A stretch of 38,819 nt of DNA, from the NCBI GenBank assembly GCA_023447335.1, contig JAEXOD010000002.1:1-38819 (forward strand), written 5' to 3'. The notes beneath the pieces are model-generated. The model saw only the letters and a program-made list of their open reading frames with translations, made no database searches and was not told the DNA's origin. Source of the stretch: Bacteroidota bacterium (GTDB lineage Bacteria > Bacteroidota > Ignavibacteria > Ignavibacteriales > Melioribacteraceae). How positions within the stretch are numbered: position 1 is the first letter of the stretch; each line of letters begins with the position of its first letter. Made by a program: the position numbers and the translations under genes. Below, piece by piece: positions 25,440 through 33,844 of the stretch.

Positions 25440-25817
25440 ATGAACGTAGTTGAAGGTTTATTCTACACAAGTGACCACGAATGGTTAAAAGTTGAAGGAA
25501 ATATCGGTTATATCGGTGTTACCGATTTTGCACAAGGTGAATTAGGTGATATAGTTTTTATAAGTATTGAATCCACTGTTTCAGAAATAGTAAAAGGAGA
25601 AACATTTGGTACTATTGAAGCAGTAAAAACCGTTGCTGATATTAATGCACCTGTTAGCGGAAAATTATTGGAAGTTAATCCTAAATTAGAAAACGATCCT
25701 CAATTAGTTAACTCTGATCCTTACGGAGAAGGATGGATTGTAAAAATAGAATTAACAAATTTAGATGAGACATCAGAATTGATGGATGTTGAGGCATATA
25801 AAGCTCAACTAGGTTAA
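25440..25817 (+). CDS. gcvH: glycine cleavage system H protein
   Basis: A 125-residue lipoyl carrier that shuttles aminomethyl groups between the P, T and L proteins. TIEAVKTVADINAPVSG contains the lipoylated K63. It starts with ATG at 25440 after a GAGGAAG site, 10 bases after accC and 4 bases before guaA. No other gcv gene is nearby. Because the fold is used also by lipoate-relay proteins, a role in protein lipoylation is an alternative. Confidence 0.94.
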   Translation: MNVVEGLFYTSDHEWLKVEGNIGYIGVTDFAQGELGDIVFISIESTVSEIVKGETFGTIEAVKTVADINAPVSGKLLEVNPKLENDPQLVNSDPYGEGWIVKIELTNLDETSELMDVEAYKAQLG

Positions 25818-25821
25818 CTGG

Positions 25822-27363
25822 ATGCTTCATAACGAAACAATTTTAATATTAGATTTCGGATCGCAATATACACAGTTAATTGCTCGCCGCATAAGGGAAG
25901 TTAATGTTTATTCAGAAATTCATCCTAACAATTTCCCTTATGAAAAAATTAAAGAAATAAATCCTGTAGGGATTATTTTATCCGGCGGACCGATGAGCGT
26001 TTATGAAGATGATTCGTTATCGGTAGATGATAGGATTTTTAGTTTAGGGATACCAATTTTAGGAGTTTGTTACGGAATACAATTGATTGCCAAAAAATTT
26101 GGCGGTAGAGTTGAACCTGCGACAAATCGTGAATATGGTAAAACTATCTTTAATGTGAAAGACGAAACATTACTACTTAATGGAGTTACTAAAAATAGTT
26201 TAGTTTGGATGAGTCACGGAGATATAATAACCGAAGCCCCGAATGATTTTACAGTAACCGGTTATACAGACGATTCTCCGATTGCCTCTTTTGAATCTGT
26301 TAGTAACAAGATTTATGGATTACAGTTTCATCCCGAGGTTGCGCATACTGCCGAAGGTGCAAAAATATTATCCAATTTTATTTTTGGTATTTGCAATTGT
26401 TCAGGTTCATGGAATGCTGAAAACTTTATTGAAGAAAGCTCGGCTTATATCAAAAATCTTGTTAAAGAAAGTCGAGTTATTTGTGCTTTAAGCGGTGGAG
26501 TTGATTCAACAGTTGCTGCAATTTTAGTTAATAAAGCAATCGGTAATCAATTAACATGTATTCATGTTGATACAGGGTTGATGCGATTAAATGAGAGCGA
26601 GTTATTTGTTAATGAATTTAAAGAACAATATAATTTAAATTTAATTTCTGTTGATGCTACTGAAGAATTCTTAGATAAATTAGAAGGTGTTACGGATCCT
26701 GAACAAAAAAGAAAAATAATCGGTAATACTTTTATTGAGATATTTGAAAGAGAAGCAAAAAAAATAGGGAAAGTAGATTTTTTAGTTCAAGGAACACTAT
26801 ATCCCGATGTAATTGAATCAGTTCCTGTAAAAGGTTCTTCAGTTACAATTAAAACACATCATAATGTCGGTGGTCTTCCCGAAAAGATGAACTTAAAATT
26901 GATTGAACCATTCAGGGAATTGTTCAAAGATGAAGTTAGAAAAATTGGAGTACAATTAGGAATTAAATCAGATTTTATCTATAAACATCCTTTCCCGGGT
27001 CCCGGACTTGCAGTAAGAATAATCGGAGACATATCAAAAGAAAAATTAGATATTTTACGTGATGCCGATGATGTATTTATTTCAGAATTAAAAGAATCCG
27101 GCATTTATAATAAAATATGGCAGGCTTTTGCAGTGTTTTTGCCAATTCAATCTGTTGGAGTTATGGGAGATAATAGGACATATGAAAATGTTATAGCATT
27201 ACGTGCCGTAACATCAACAGACGGTATGACTGCGGATTGGTACAAATTTGATTATGATATATTGGATAGAATTAGCAATAAAATTATTAGAAAAGTAAAA
27301 GGTGTTAATCGAGTAGTTTATGATATCAGCTCTAAACCACCTTCTACAATTGAGTGGGAATAA
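25822..27363 (+). CDS. guaA: GMP synthase (glutamine-hydrolysing)
   Basis: A 513-residue cytoplasmic enzyme converting XMP to GMP. The N-terminal class I amidotransferase has the nucleophile C83 in GVCYGIQL and the HPEV pair; the ATP pyrophosphatase part begins with ALSGGVDSTVAA (about 222-233). The C-terminal dimerisation domain ends in KPPSTIEWE, the usual end of GuaA. Start ATG at 25822, 4 bases after gcvH. Confidence 0.98.
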   Translation: MLHNETILILDFGSQYTQLIARRIREVNVYSEIHPNNFPYEKIKEINPVGIILSGGPMSVYEDDSLSVDDRIFSLGIPILGVCYGIQLIAKKFGGRVEPATNREYGKTIFNVKDETLLLNGVTKNSLVWMSHGDIITEAPNDFTVTGYTDDSPIASFESVSNKIYGLQFHPEVAHTAEGAKILSNFIFGICNCSGSWNAENFIEESSAYIKNLVKESRVICALSGGVDSTVAAILVNKAIGNQLTCIHVDTGLMRLNESELFVNEFKEQYNLNLISVDATEEFLDKLEGVTDPEQKRKIIGNTFIEIFEREAKKIGKVDFLVQGTLYPDVIESVPVKGSSVTIKTHHNVGGLPEKMNLKLIEPFRELFKDEVRKIGVQLGIKSDFIYKHPFPGPGLAVRIIGDISKEKLDILRDADDVFISELKESGIYNKIWQAFAVFLPIQSVGVMGDNRTYENVIALRAVTSTDGMTADWYKFDYDILDRISNKIIRKVKGVNRVVYDISSKPPSTIEWE

Positions 27364-27365
27364 AT

Positions 27366-28253
27366 ATGGATAATAAAGAATATTTGTTTACAAAAGCAGT
27401 AGGGTTAGAAAAAGAAGGAAAATTATTGCATGCAATTCAAATATTCCAAAATTTACTTGATGATAAAACTTACGGTAAAATATCCACGATTAAGCTTGCT
27501 GCAATATATGATAAAATAGGAAAAACTGATTCATCTGTTAAATTATTAGAAAGATATCTAACTGAATTTGATTCGGAAGAGGATGAAGTTAGAATATTTT
27601 TATGTGAACTTCTTATTAAAATATCCTTATATAACGAGGCTATTGAGAATATAGGAAGAATAAAAAACGGATTAATAGCTGAAGCATATTTCTTGCTTGG
27701 TTTAGCATATTATGGATTAAAGAATTTTGCATTAGCAAAAGTAAATTTTGAAGAGTTTTTAAGATTAAATGAAAAAGCTGAATTTATTATTGAAACATAT
27801 ATCTATTTGGCTAATATTGCTATGGCAACTTCTAATAATAATGAAGCATTAAATATTATTGAAAAAATAAAAGAACTTGGACAAGACAATATTGAAATGT
27901 GGTTTACTGCTGCAAAAGTATATTTTATGAAAAATATGTTTTATCATGCCGGTGAATCAATTAAAAAAGCATTAAAGTTAAACTCAAATGATCCAAAGCT
28001 TATTTATTGGGGGGCTAAAATTGATTTTCAAATAGGTGATTTGAAAGAGGCAGAAACCAAAATTAACCAACTTAACGAAATTACTGAGCCTAATTCCGAA
28101 GCCTATACCTTATTGGGTCAAATTTATATATCTCAAAATAAGTTTGAAGATGCAATTTTAATGTTTGATAAAGCATTGAATCTAAATCCTAATAATCAAG
28201 TTGCAAAAAAAAATAAAGACAAAATTATAAATTTAACAAATGTCGGGAACTAA
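27366..28253 (+). CDS. TPR-repeat protein
   Basis: A protein of about 295 residues with TPR-like helix pairs along its whole length, the last being clear (YTLLGQIYISQNKFEDAI, then FDKALNLNPNN). No signal peptide; cytoplasmic scaffold probably. I chose ATG at 27366, two bases after the guaA stop, instead of an upstream GTG at 27354 that would overlap guaA. It lies 37 bases before the likely radC start. Function unknown. Confidence 0.8.
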   Translation: MDNKEYLFTKAVGLEKEGKLLHAIQIFQNLLDDKTYGKISTIKLAAIYDKIGKTDSSVKLLERYLTEFDSEEDEVRIFLCELLIKISLYNEAIENIGRIKNGLIAEAYFLLGLAYYGLKNFALAKVNFEEFLRLNEKAEFIIETYIYLANIAMATSNNNEALNIIEKIKELGQDNIEMWFTAAKVYFMKNMFYHAGESIKKALKLNSNDPKLIYWGAKIDFQIGDLKEAETKINQLNEITEPNSEAYTLLGQIYISQNKFEDAILMFDKALNLNPNNQVAKKNKDKIINLTNVGN

Positions 28254-28280
28254 TTTTTTTTAATTTTGTAATTATGGATT

Positions 28281-28284
28281 GAGG
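28281..28284 (+). promoter_or_regulatory. ribosome site pointing to the upstream radC start
   Basis: GAGG at 28281-28284 is 6 bases before an ATA codon at 28291, which is the first codon of the conserved RadC N-terminus. It supports starting radC there although ATA is not a usual initiation codon. A frame stop (TAA) at 28285 lies between. Confidence 0.5.
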
Positions 28285-28290
28285 TAAGTA

Positions 28291-28968
28291 ATAAAAATTA
28301 AAGAATTTCTTGAAGAAGATAAACCTCGTGAAAAATTATTAAGTAAGGGGGTGAAAAGTTTAACGGATTCTGAGTTAATTGCAATAATTTTGCGATCAGG
28401 ATTAAAAGGCTGTAATGTAGTTGAATTATCTAGAAAACTATTGAAAGATTATAATAACTTAGCTTCTTTAGCATTATTAAGTTTTGAAACTTTGACTTCG
28501 ATTAACGGAATAGGTAAAGATAAAGCTGCCACTTTATTAGCAACTTTTGAAATAGGAAGACGTTCTTTGTCACAAAGTAGCTCGATTGAATTTAACACAA
28601 TTGACGGACCTTCGTTAATTGTAAATTATTTTATGCCATTTTTAAAAGACGAAATTCAAGAAAATTTTTATGTAGTTAATTTAAATGCTGCAAATAAAAT
28701 AATTAATTATAAAAAAATTAGTCAAGGAATAGCTAATAGTGTTTTAATTCATCCTCGAGAAGTTTTTAAATTAGCTATTGAAAGCAATGCAGTATATGTA
28801 ATTATAATACATAATCATCCTAGCGGAAATACAGCTCCTAGTAAGGATGATATTGCAATAACTAAAACAATTGAAGAAGCGGGAAAAATTTTAGGTATTA
28901 AATTGTTGGATCATATTATTATAGCGGGGAATAACTATTATAGTTTTATGAACAAAAAAAATATATAA
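28291..28968 (+). CDS. radC: RadC-like JAB/MPN domain protein
   Basis: A RadC family protein of about 225 residues, the usual length, if it begins at 28291. The family opening (KIKEFLEEDKPREKLL) is encoded upstream of the first GTG at 28351 in the same frame, but no ATG, GTG or TTG precedes it after the stop at 28285: only ATA at 28291 and ATT at 28297. The helix-hairpin-helix (LTSINGIGKDKAATLL) and the JAMM metal motif HNHPSGNTAPSKDD are intact. RadC proteins may be DNA-associated metalloproteases; a repair role is disputed. If GTG 28351 were used, the protein would be 205 residues and lose the PREKL motif. Confidence 0.85.
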   Translation: MKIKEFLEEDKPREKLLSKGVKSLTDSELIAIILRSGLKGCNVVELSRKLLKDYNNLASLALLSFETLTSINGIGKDKAATLLATFEIGRRSLSQSSSIEFNTIDGPSLIVNYFMPFLKDEIQENFYVVNLNAANKIINYKKISQGIANSVLIHPREVFKLAIESNAVYVIIIHNHPSGNTAPSKDDIAITKTIEEAGKILGIKLLDHIIIAGNNYYSFMNKKNI

Positions 28969-29050
28969 AGTTTACGAATTTTTATTAATTAGTAAAAAAA
29001 AATTATTATATTAAGTAATGTTTTTTTTATAAATATAGTCGGAGGTATAA

Positions 29051-29317
29051 ATGAACAAAGTAAGTAGCTTCATCCGGTTAGGAGTGATGTTCTTATTCGC
29101 AGCCGGTTTGGTAGCATGCGGTGGAGTTTCGGAAGAACAACTAGCATCGTTAGATGAAATGAGAGCCGAAGTTAAAGAAATGGAAAAGGCTAATAATTCT
29201 TTGAAAAGCGAAAAAACGAAATTAGAACGTGAAATTGCTGAAAAGAATTCTAAATTAGACCAATGTGAAAAAGAAAAAGCCGAAACAAAAGCTAATTTAC
29301 AAAAAATTGGTAAATAA
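29051..29317 (+). CDS. small coiled-coil lipoprotein
   Basis: An 88-residue lipoprotein with a good lipobox (LVACGG; Cys23) and a remainder that is one long helix, rich in Lys and Glu with heptads (EEQLASLDEMRAEVKEMEKA). It resembles Lpp-type or other short coiled-coil lipoproteins that tie the outer membrane to peptidoglycan or to a partner. TCGGAGG lies 7 bases before the ATG, one of the best ribosome sites in the window, suggesting strong expression. It is followed after 12 bases by a LysM protein with a similar coiled coil, so the two may work together. Confidence 0.8.
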   Translation: MNKVSSFIRLGVMFLFAAGLVACGGVSEEQLASLDEMRAEVKEMEKANNSLKSEKTKLEREIAEKNSKLDQCEKEKAETKANLQKIGK

Positions 29318-29329
29318 CAGGAGAGAATA

Positions 29330-30022
29330 ATGAAAATATTAAAAAGCATTTTATTGGTAATTTTATTCGTTTCTGTTAATGTTTTAGCACAAACAAGAGA
29401 AATGACAAAAGAAGAATGGCAGAACGAAGTTAATAGTTTAACACAAAAGAAAACTACTTTAACTCAAGAAGCTGCTCAATTACAGAACGAAGTGAAAGAG
29501 TTAAAAGCTAAAAGTTTAGGCTTACAAACTTATGAAAATTGCATGGATGAATTATATGCAATTATTGGTGCAACAAAAACTGATGTTGATAACTTCCGTG
29601 CACAGGTTAACTCTTTAGGCGGTAAAATTGATAGACAAGAAGGTCCTAAAAATGATAGAGCAGCTGAATTAAAAACATTGCAAGATAGCAAAATTAGTGC
29701 TTTACCGGAATTTTATAACAAAGTTCATGTTGAATTACCAAGAAAATTAGAAGCTTGGGTTGAACCGGTAACCGAAGTTAACTATACAGTTGTTAAAGGT
29801 GATTGTTTATGGAATATTGCAAAGAAACAAGATATCTATGCAAATCCATTTGCTTGGCCAAAAATTTATAATACAAACAAAGATCAAATTAAGAATCCAA
29901 ACTTGATTTATCCTAAACAAGTATTTAAAATTCCTAATTTAACTGAAGAAGAAAAAGCTAAATATGATAAATTAAAAAGTAACTTTAAGCCGGCTCCCCC
30001 AAAACAATCGGCTACTAATTAA
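29330..30022 (+). CDS. exported LysM-domain protein with coiled coil
   Basis: A 230-residue protein with a signal peptide ending near VNVLAQ (residues 16-21), a coiled-coil region (about 25-65 and 85-120) and a LysM domain at about 150-200 (YTVVKGDCLWNIAKKQD ... NPNLIYPKQVFKIP), which binds peptidoglycan. The tail is proline- and lysine-rich. Together with the lipoprotein just upstream it looks like an envelope-tethering pair. The CAGGAGAG site precedes the ATG at 29330. A strong terminator follows. Confidence 0.85.
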   Translation: MKILKSILLVILFVSVNVLAQTREMTKEEWQNEVNSLTQKKTTLTQEAAQLQNEVKELKAKSLGLQTYENCMDELYAIIGATKTDVDNFRAQVNSLGGKIDRQEGPKNDRAAELKTLQDSKISALPEFYNKVHVELPRKLEAWVEPVTEVNYTVVKGDCLWNIAKKQDIYANPFAWPKIYNTNKDQIKNPNLIYPKQVFKIPNLTEEEKAKYDKLKSNFKPAPPKQSATN

Positions 30023-30046
30023 TCATTAGTTTTATCGTTAAATTTT

Positions 30047-30077
30047 AAGCCCTTATTTCAAAAAATAAGGGCTTTTT
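30047..30077 (+). terminator. intrinsic terminator after the LysM gene
   Basis: A perfect 12-pair stem (30047-30058 with 30063-30074), 4-base loop, then T at 30073-30077. It ends the lipoprotein-LysM transcript, 18 bases before phoH. Confidence 0.88.
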
Positions 30078-30094
30078 AATTAGAGGAAAAAGTA

Positions 30095-31048
30095 GTGCAA
30101 ATAGAAAAAATTATTAAATTAGATAATGTAGATTTACTTTCGTTTTTGGGGATTAATGACTCTAATTTGAAAGTTGTCGAAAAAAAATTTAACACAATTC
30201 TTACTGTTAGGGGAGATAATTTATATCTTAAAGGTGAAGAAAGTGAAGTTAATATTGTAGAGCATATTTTTAAAGAAATGATTTTTGTTTTAAATACTAC
30301 GGGAAGATTAAGATCTGCCGATATTGAAACTATTATGGATCTTTCTGTTGAAGATAAGCCTATTGTTATAAACGATTTAGATAATATTGTACTATATACA
30401 AAAAAGGATGTTATAAGGGCTAAAACACCAACACAAATAGAATATTACCAAAAAGTTATAGAAAATGATATTTGTTTTGCGATAGGTCCGGCAGGAACCG
30501 GAAAAACTTATTTAGCGGTTGCATTTGCCGTATCTGCTCTTAAAAAAGGAATTGTAAAAAGAATTGTACTTGCTCGTCCTGCTGTTGAAGCAGGGGAAAG
30601 TTTGGGTTTTTTACCGGGTGATTTAAAAGAAAAGATTGACCCTTACTTACGTCCGTTATATGACTCTCTTCAAGATATGCTTACAGCCGAACAATTAAGC
30701 AGTTATATTGAAAAAGGAATTATAGAAATAGTCCCTCTTGCATATATGAGAGGCAGAACATTAAATAATGCATATGTTATTTTGGATGAAGCACAAAATG
30801 CTACAAGTATGCAAATGAAAATGTTTTTAACAAGACTTGGTCCAAACTCTAAATCAATTATTACAGGTGATATTACTCAAATTGACTTACCAAACAGCGT
30901 TATAAGCGGGTTAGTGCAAATTCAAGAAATATTAACTAATGTTGACGGGGTAGGTTTTGTATACTTCAATAAAGGCGATGTTGTTAGACATAAATTAGTT
31001 AAAGATATTATTGACGCCTATGACAATTATAAAAACGGTAGCAATTAA
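30095..31048 (+). CDS. phoH: PhoH family ATPase
   Basis: A 317-residue PhoH-like protein with a short N-terminal KH-like part and an ATPase domain with Walker A GPAGTGKT (131-138) and Walker B VILDEAQNA. TGDITQIDLP closes the core. The family is linked to RNA metabolism and often lies near ybeY; none is seen here. The start is GTG at 30095 with GAGGAAAAAG upstream. It follows a terminator, so it should have its own promoter. It meets convergent mazG by a 4-base overlap of the stop codons. Confidence 0.93.
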   Translation: MQIEKIIKLDNVDLLSFLGINDSNLKVVEKKFNTILTVRGDNLYLKGEESEVNIVEHIFKEMIFVLNTTGRLRSADIETIMDLSVEDKPIVINDLDNIVLYTKKDVIRAKTPTQIEYYQKVIENDICFAIGPAGTGKTYLAVAFAVSALKKGIVKRIVLARPAVEAGESLGFLPGDLKEKIDPYLRPLYDSLQDMLTAEQLSSYIEKGIIEIVPLAYMRGRTLNNAYVILDEAQNATSMQMKMFLTRLGPNSKSIITGDITQIDLPNSVISGLVQIQEILTNVDGVGFVYFNKGDVVRHKLVKDIIDAYDNYKNGSN

Positions 31049-31806
31049 TGTTTAGTTTTCGCTTCTTCCCAATATTTATCCATTTCTTGTAAATCGGAAT
31101 CTATAAGACTTTTGCCGTTTTCTGCTAATTTCTTTTCAATATATTGAAATCTTGAAATAAATTTCTCATTAGTTTTTCTTAAAGCATTTTCCGGATTAAT
31201 TTTTATAAATCGCGCATAGTTTATTAGTGCAAACAATAAATCTCCAAATTCTTCTTCAGTTTTCTCTTTATCACCAGATACTTCTGCTTCGCGAAATTCT
31301 AAAAATTCTTCTTTAACTTTATTCCACACATCTTTTATATTAGACCAATCAAATCCGACTTTAGCAACTTTCTCTTGAATTCGATAAGCTCTATAAAGTG
31401 CCGGTAGGGCTTTAGGAATGCCGTCTAATAATGATTTTCTTCCTTCTTGAAGTTTTATATGTTCCCAATTTCTTAAAATATCATTATTATTGTGCACAAT
31501 TGTATCAGAAAATACATGCGGATGTCTTCTAATTAGTTTATCAGATATTGATTTTATTACATCTTCAATATTAAAAAGTTTATTATCCTCTGCAATTGCA
31601 GAATGAAAAACAATATGTAATAATAAGTCACCAAGTTCTGATTTTAAATCTTCAAAATCTTTTTTATCAATTGCTTCAACAGTTTCATATGCTTCTTCTA
31701 AAGTTGCGGCTTTAATTGAATCGTTGGTCTGTTCTTTATCCCAAGGGCATTCTTCCCTAAGTTTTCTCATAATTTTTACAAGTTCGTAAAAGTTTTGTTC
31801 TTTCAT
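31045..31806 (-). CDS. mazG: nucleoside triphosphate pyrophosphohydrolase
   Basis: A 253-residue MazG protein that hydrolyses (d)NTPs to monophosphates, a house-cleaning role. CPWDKEQT is the family opening, and EEAYE, with a later ELGDLLLHIVFH, gives the metal-binding helices; a second copy (EEFGDLLFALINY) marks the two-domain form. Length is normal. Convergent with phoH. The ATG at 31806 follows an AT-rich leader shared with the divergent RidA-like gene. Confidence 0.95.
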   Translation of the reverse strand: MKEQNFYELVKIMRKLREECPWDKEQTNDSIKAATLEEAYETVEAIDKKDFEDLKSELGDLLLHIVFHSAIAEDNKLFNIEDVIKSISDKLIRRHPHVFSDTIVHNNNDILRNWEHIKLQEGRKSLLDGIPKALPALYRAYRIQEKVAKVGFDWSNIKDVWNKVKEEFLEFREAEVSGDKEKTEEEFGDLLFALINYARFIKINPENALRKTNEKFISRFQYIEKKLAENGKSLIDSDLQEMDKYWEEAKTKH

Positions 31807-31887
31807 AATATTCCAAAAAAATAATTGTAAAAATAACTTAATCTTATGATTAAATAAATATAAATTTATTATTTGTATAAAATAAGT

Positions 31888-31895
31888 TATATTTG
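31888..31895 (+). promoter_or_regulatory. possible -7 element for the RidA-like gene
   Basis: TATATTTG at 31888-31895 fits exactly the Bacteroidota -7 consensus TAnnTTTG and lies about 45 bases before the RidA start. A convincing -33 TTG at the right distance is not visible, so this is only a candidate. Confidence 0.3.
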
Positions 31896-31930
31896 TAATG
31901 CTAAAAAACTAATATTATGAATTTATTTTT

Positions 31931-31935
31931 AGGAG
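31931..31935 (+). promoter_or_regulatory. ribosome site deciding the RidA-like start
   Basis: AGGAG at 31931-31935 is 5 bases before ATG 31941. It lies inside the eight codons that an upstream in-frame ATG at 31917 would add, which argues for the later start. Confidence 0.7.
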
Positions 31936-31940
31936 TTGTT

Positions 31941-32399
31941 ATGAGTTTTGAAAAGAAAGCCGAAGAATTAGGAATTATAATACCGGAACCCGCTAAACCT
32001 TTAGCATCATATATTCCTGCAAAGAAAGTTGATAACTACGTATTTACATCAGGTCAATTACCGTTTGTTGCCGGTAAGTTATTATATACCGGAAAAGTCG
32101 GAGCAGAAGTAACTGTTGAAGAGGCTCAAAAAGCAGCAGAAGTTAGCATCATAAATTGTTTGGGCGCAGTTAAACAATTAGTAGGTAGTTTAGATGCAAT
32201 TGAATCTATAGTAAAATTAACAGCTTTTGTTAACTGTCCGGCAGATTTTACAGAACAACCCAAAGTTGCAAATGGTGCATCAGATTTATTAGGGAAAATA
32301 TTTGGTGAATGCGGCGCTCACTCAAGAAGTGCTGTCGGAGTTAATGTTTTACCGTTAAATGCTCCTGTTGAAATAGAAATGATAGTAAAACTTAAATAG
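31941..32399 (+). CDS. RidA/YjgF family protein
   Basis: A 152-residue Rid-family protein. GKVGAEVTVEEAQKAAE, the NCPADF segment, and HSRSAVGV with the conserved Arg that holds the carboxylate of enamine or imine substrates are seen. RidA relatives hydrolyse reactive enamines made by PLP enzymes such as threonine dehydratase, but this longer form (opening with KKAEELGI) belongs to the branch sometimes named endoribonuclease L-PSP, whose role is less sure. ATG at 31941 was chosen for the AGGAG 5 bases before it. Confidence 0.88.
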   Translation: MSFEKKAEELGIIIPEPAKPLASYIPAKKVDNYVFTSGQLPFVAGKLLYTGKVGAEVTVEEAQKAAEVSIINCLGAVKQLVGSLDAIESIVKLTAFVNCPADFTEQPKVANGASDLLGKIFGECGAHSRSAVGVNVLPLNAPVEIEMIVKLK

Positions 32400-32476
32400 T
32401 GTTATTTGAGTGTTTCATAGAAAGGAAACTTATTTATTTACTTTTTGTTTAATTTTAAAGAAAAAGTGAGAAGAAA

Positions 32477-32965
32477 ATGAAAAAAATATTAATTGTTTTA
32501 TTATTAAGTAATATAATGATTTTTGCTCAGTTCAAAGATCAAGTAATTGTTCCTGATATTAAAGGTAGTATTACAAACAATACTCCTTCTCAAAATATTT
32601 TTGGATTTTTTAATCCGAATAATTTTTCTATGAAACACTCGGTTAGTTTGAGTTATGCAACTGCAGGAGGAAATGCAGTAAGTTTAGGAGTATATACGAA
32701 TAGTATTATGTATAAATTTAGTGACAAGTTAAATATTCAGGTTGATGCAAGTTTGGTTAATTCACCTTATAGCTCGTTCGGAAAGAACTTTTCGAATCAG
32801 ATAAACGGAATTTATTTGAGTAAAGCAGAAGTAAATTATCAACCATCAGAAACCTTTAAGATGTCACTTCGTTTTTCGCAATATCCTGGAAACTATTATA
32901 ATAGATTCGGATATTATTCAGGTTTTTCATCATTTTATGATGACCATAATTTTTTAGATAGATAA
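32477..32965 (+). CDS. small exported protein of unknown function
   Basis: A 162-residue protein with a signal peptide (MKKILIVLLLSNIMIFAQ). The mature part is rich in Ser, Asn, Tyr and Phe, with alternating polar and aromatic residues (HSVSLSYATAGG, YKFSDKLNIQVDASL), which suggests a small beta-barrel or beta-sandwich in the outer membrane or periplasm. I do not recognise the family. It is 77 bases after the RidA-like gene and 23 bases before the LytR_C gene. ATG at 32477 after GTGAGAAGAAA. Confidence 0.65.
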   Translation: MKKILIVLLLSNIMIFAQFKDQVIVPDIKGSITNNTPSQNIFGFFNPNNFSMKHSVSLSYATAGGNAVSLGVYTNSIMYKFSDKLNIQVDASLVNSPYSSFGKNFSNQINGIYLSKAEVNYQPSETFKMSLRFSQYPGNYYNRFGYYSGFSSFYDDHNFLDR

Positions 32966-32988
32966 CTTATAAACAATTTTACTTTATT

Positions 32989-33468
32989 TTGGCAAAAGAA
33001 GAAAATAAAACTAAACCGGGAACTATAAACGCTAAAGATAGCTCGATAAATATTTTTCTAAATGTAGTAATGTTTTTTCTAGCTGCAATAATAATTTATT
33101 TAGTCTATTCCATATTCATTAAAGTTAGCGGTAATAATCCGGAAACTAAAGAAGAAAAATTAACTGCTTCAGAGATTATTCAAGTTGAAGTATTAAATGG
33201 TTGTGGTATTTCGGGTGTTGCTGATCGATTTACTGATTATTTGAGAAACAATAATTTTGATGTAGTTAATGTAAGTAATTATATTACACGTGATATAAGT
33301 AATACGTTAGTTATAGATAGGCGAGGCAATAAGGCAAATGCGGTAAAAACGGCAAGAATGTTAGGTGTAAAACCGGATCATGTAATTCAACAGATTAATG
33401 AAGATTATTTTGTAGATGTTACTGTAGTTGTGGGTAAAGATTGTAATATATTAACTCCGTTAAAGTAG
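32989..33468 (+). CDS. membrane protein with LytR C-terminal domain
   Basis: A 159-residue protein: a basic N-terminus, one membrane helix (about 25-46) and a LytR_C domain at about 65-155 (VEVLNGCGISGVADR, LVIDRRGN, VDVTVVVGKD). LytR_C is found at the end of LytR-CpsA-Psr wall-polymer ligases, and alone in Chlorobi and Bacteroidota just before rsfS, as here (8 bases). Function unknown; the domain would lie outside the inner membrane. The start is TTG at 32989, the only reasonable one. Confidence 0.82.
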   Translation: MAKEENKTKPGTINAKDSSINIFLNVVMFFLAAIIIYLVYSIFIKVSGNNPETKEEKLTASEIIQVEVLNGCGISGVADRFTDYLRNNNFDVVNVSNYITRDISNTLVIDRRGNKANAVKTARMLGVKPDHVIQQINEDYFVDVTVVVGKDCNILTPLK

Positions 33469-33476
33469 GAAAATAA

Positions 33477-33824
33477 ATGGAAAGTAAAGAACTAGTAGAT
33501 AAGATAGGTGAATTAATTTTAAGCAAAAAAGGATATGATGTAAAAGTATTAGATCTAAGAAAACTTACATCATTTACAGATTTTTTTGTAATAGCAAGCG
33601 CAGATAGCGATACACAAGTTAAAGCGATTGCTGACGGTATAGAAGATAACTTGACCGATGAGGGAATAAAATGTCTTCATAAAGAAGGCTTTACGGGATT
33701 GAATTGGGTCCTTTTAGATTATATTGATGTTGTTGTTCATATCTTTTTAAAAGATTCAAGATCATTTTATAATTTAGAAAAATTATGGGGTGATGCTCCG
33801 GTAACTGTTATTGAAGATAAATAA
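33477..33824 (+). CDS. rsfS: ribosomal silencing factor
   Basis: A 115-residue RsfS/YbeB protein which binds L14 of the large subunit and blocks joining of the small subunit in starvation. FVIASADSDTQVKAIAD, and WVLLDYIDVVVHIF with FYNLEKLWGDA are the family marks. Start ATG at 33477 with a GGAAAA site. It lies 20 bases before argS. Confidence 0.96.
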   Translation: MESKELVDKIGELILSKKGYDVKVLDLRKLTSFTDFFVIASADSDTQVKAIADGIEDNLTDEGIKCLHKEGFTGLNWVLLDYIDVVVHIFLKDSRSFYNLEKLWGDAPVTVIEDK

Positions 33825-33844
33825 TTAAAAAAATCGGTGAAAAT

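Noticed and set aside
27354..27365. GTG start for the TPR gene after guaA
   Set aside because: It overlaps the conserved end of guaA; ATG 27366 is just after the guaA stop.
32400..32476. Possible weak hairpin after the RidA-like gene
   Set aside because: Arms of about 7 A/T pairs (ACTTTTT with AAAAAGT) are expected by chance at this base composition.
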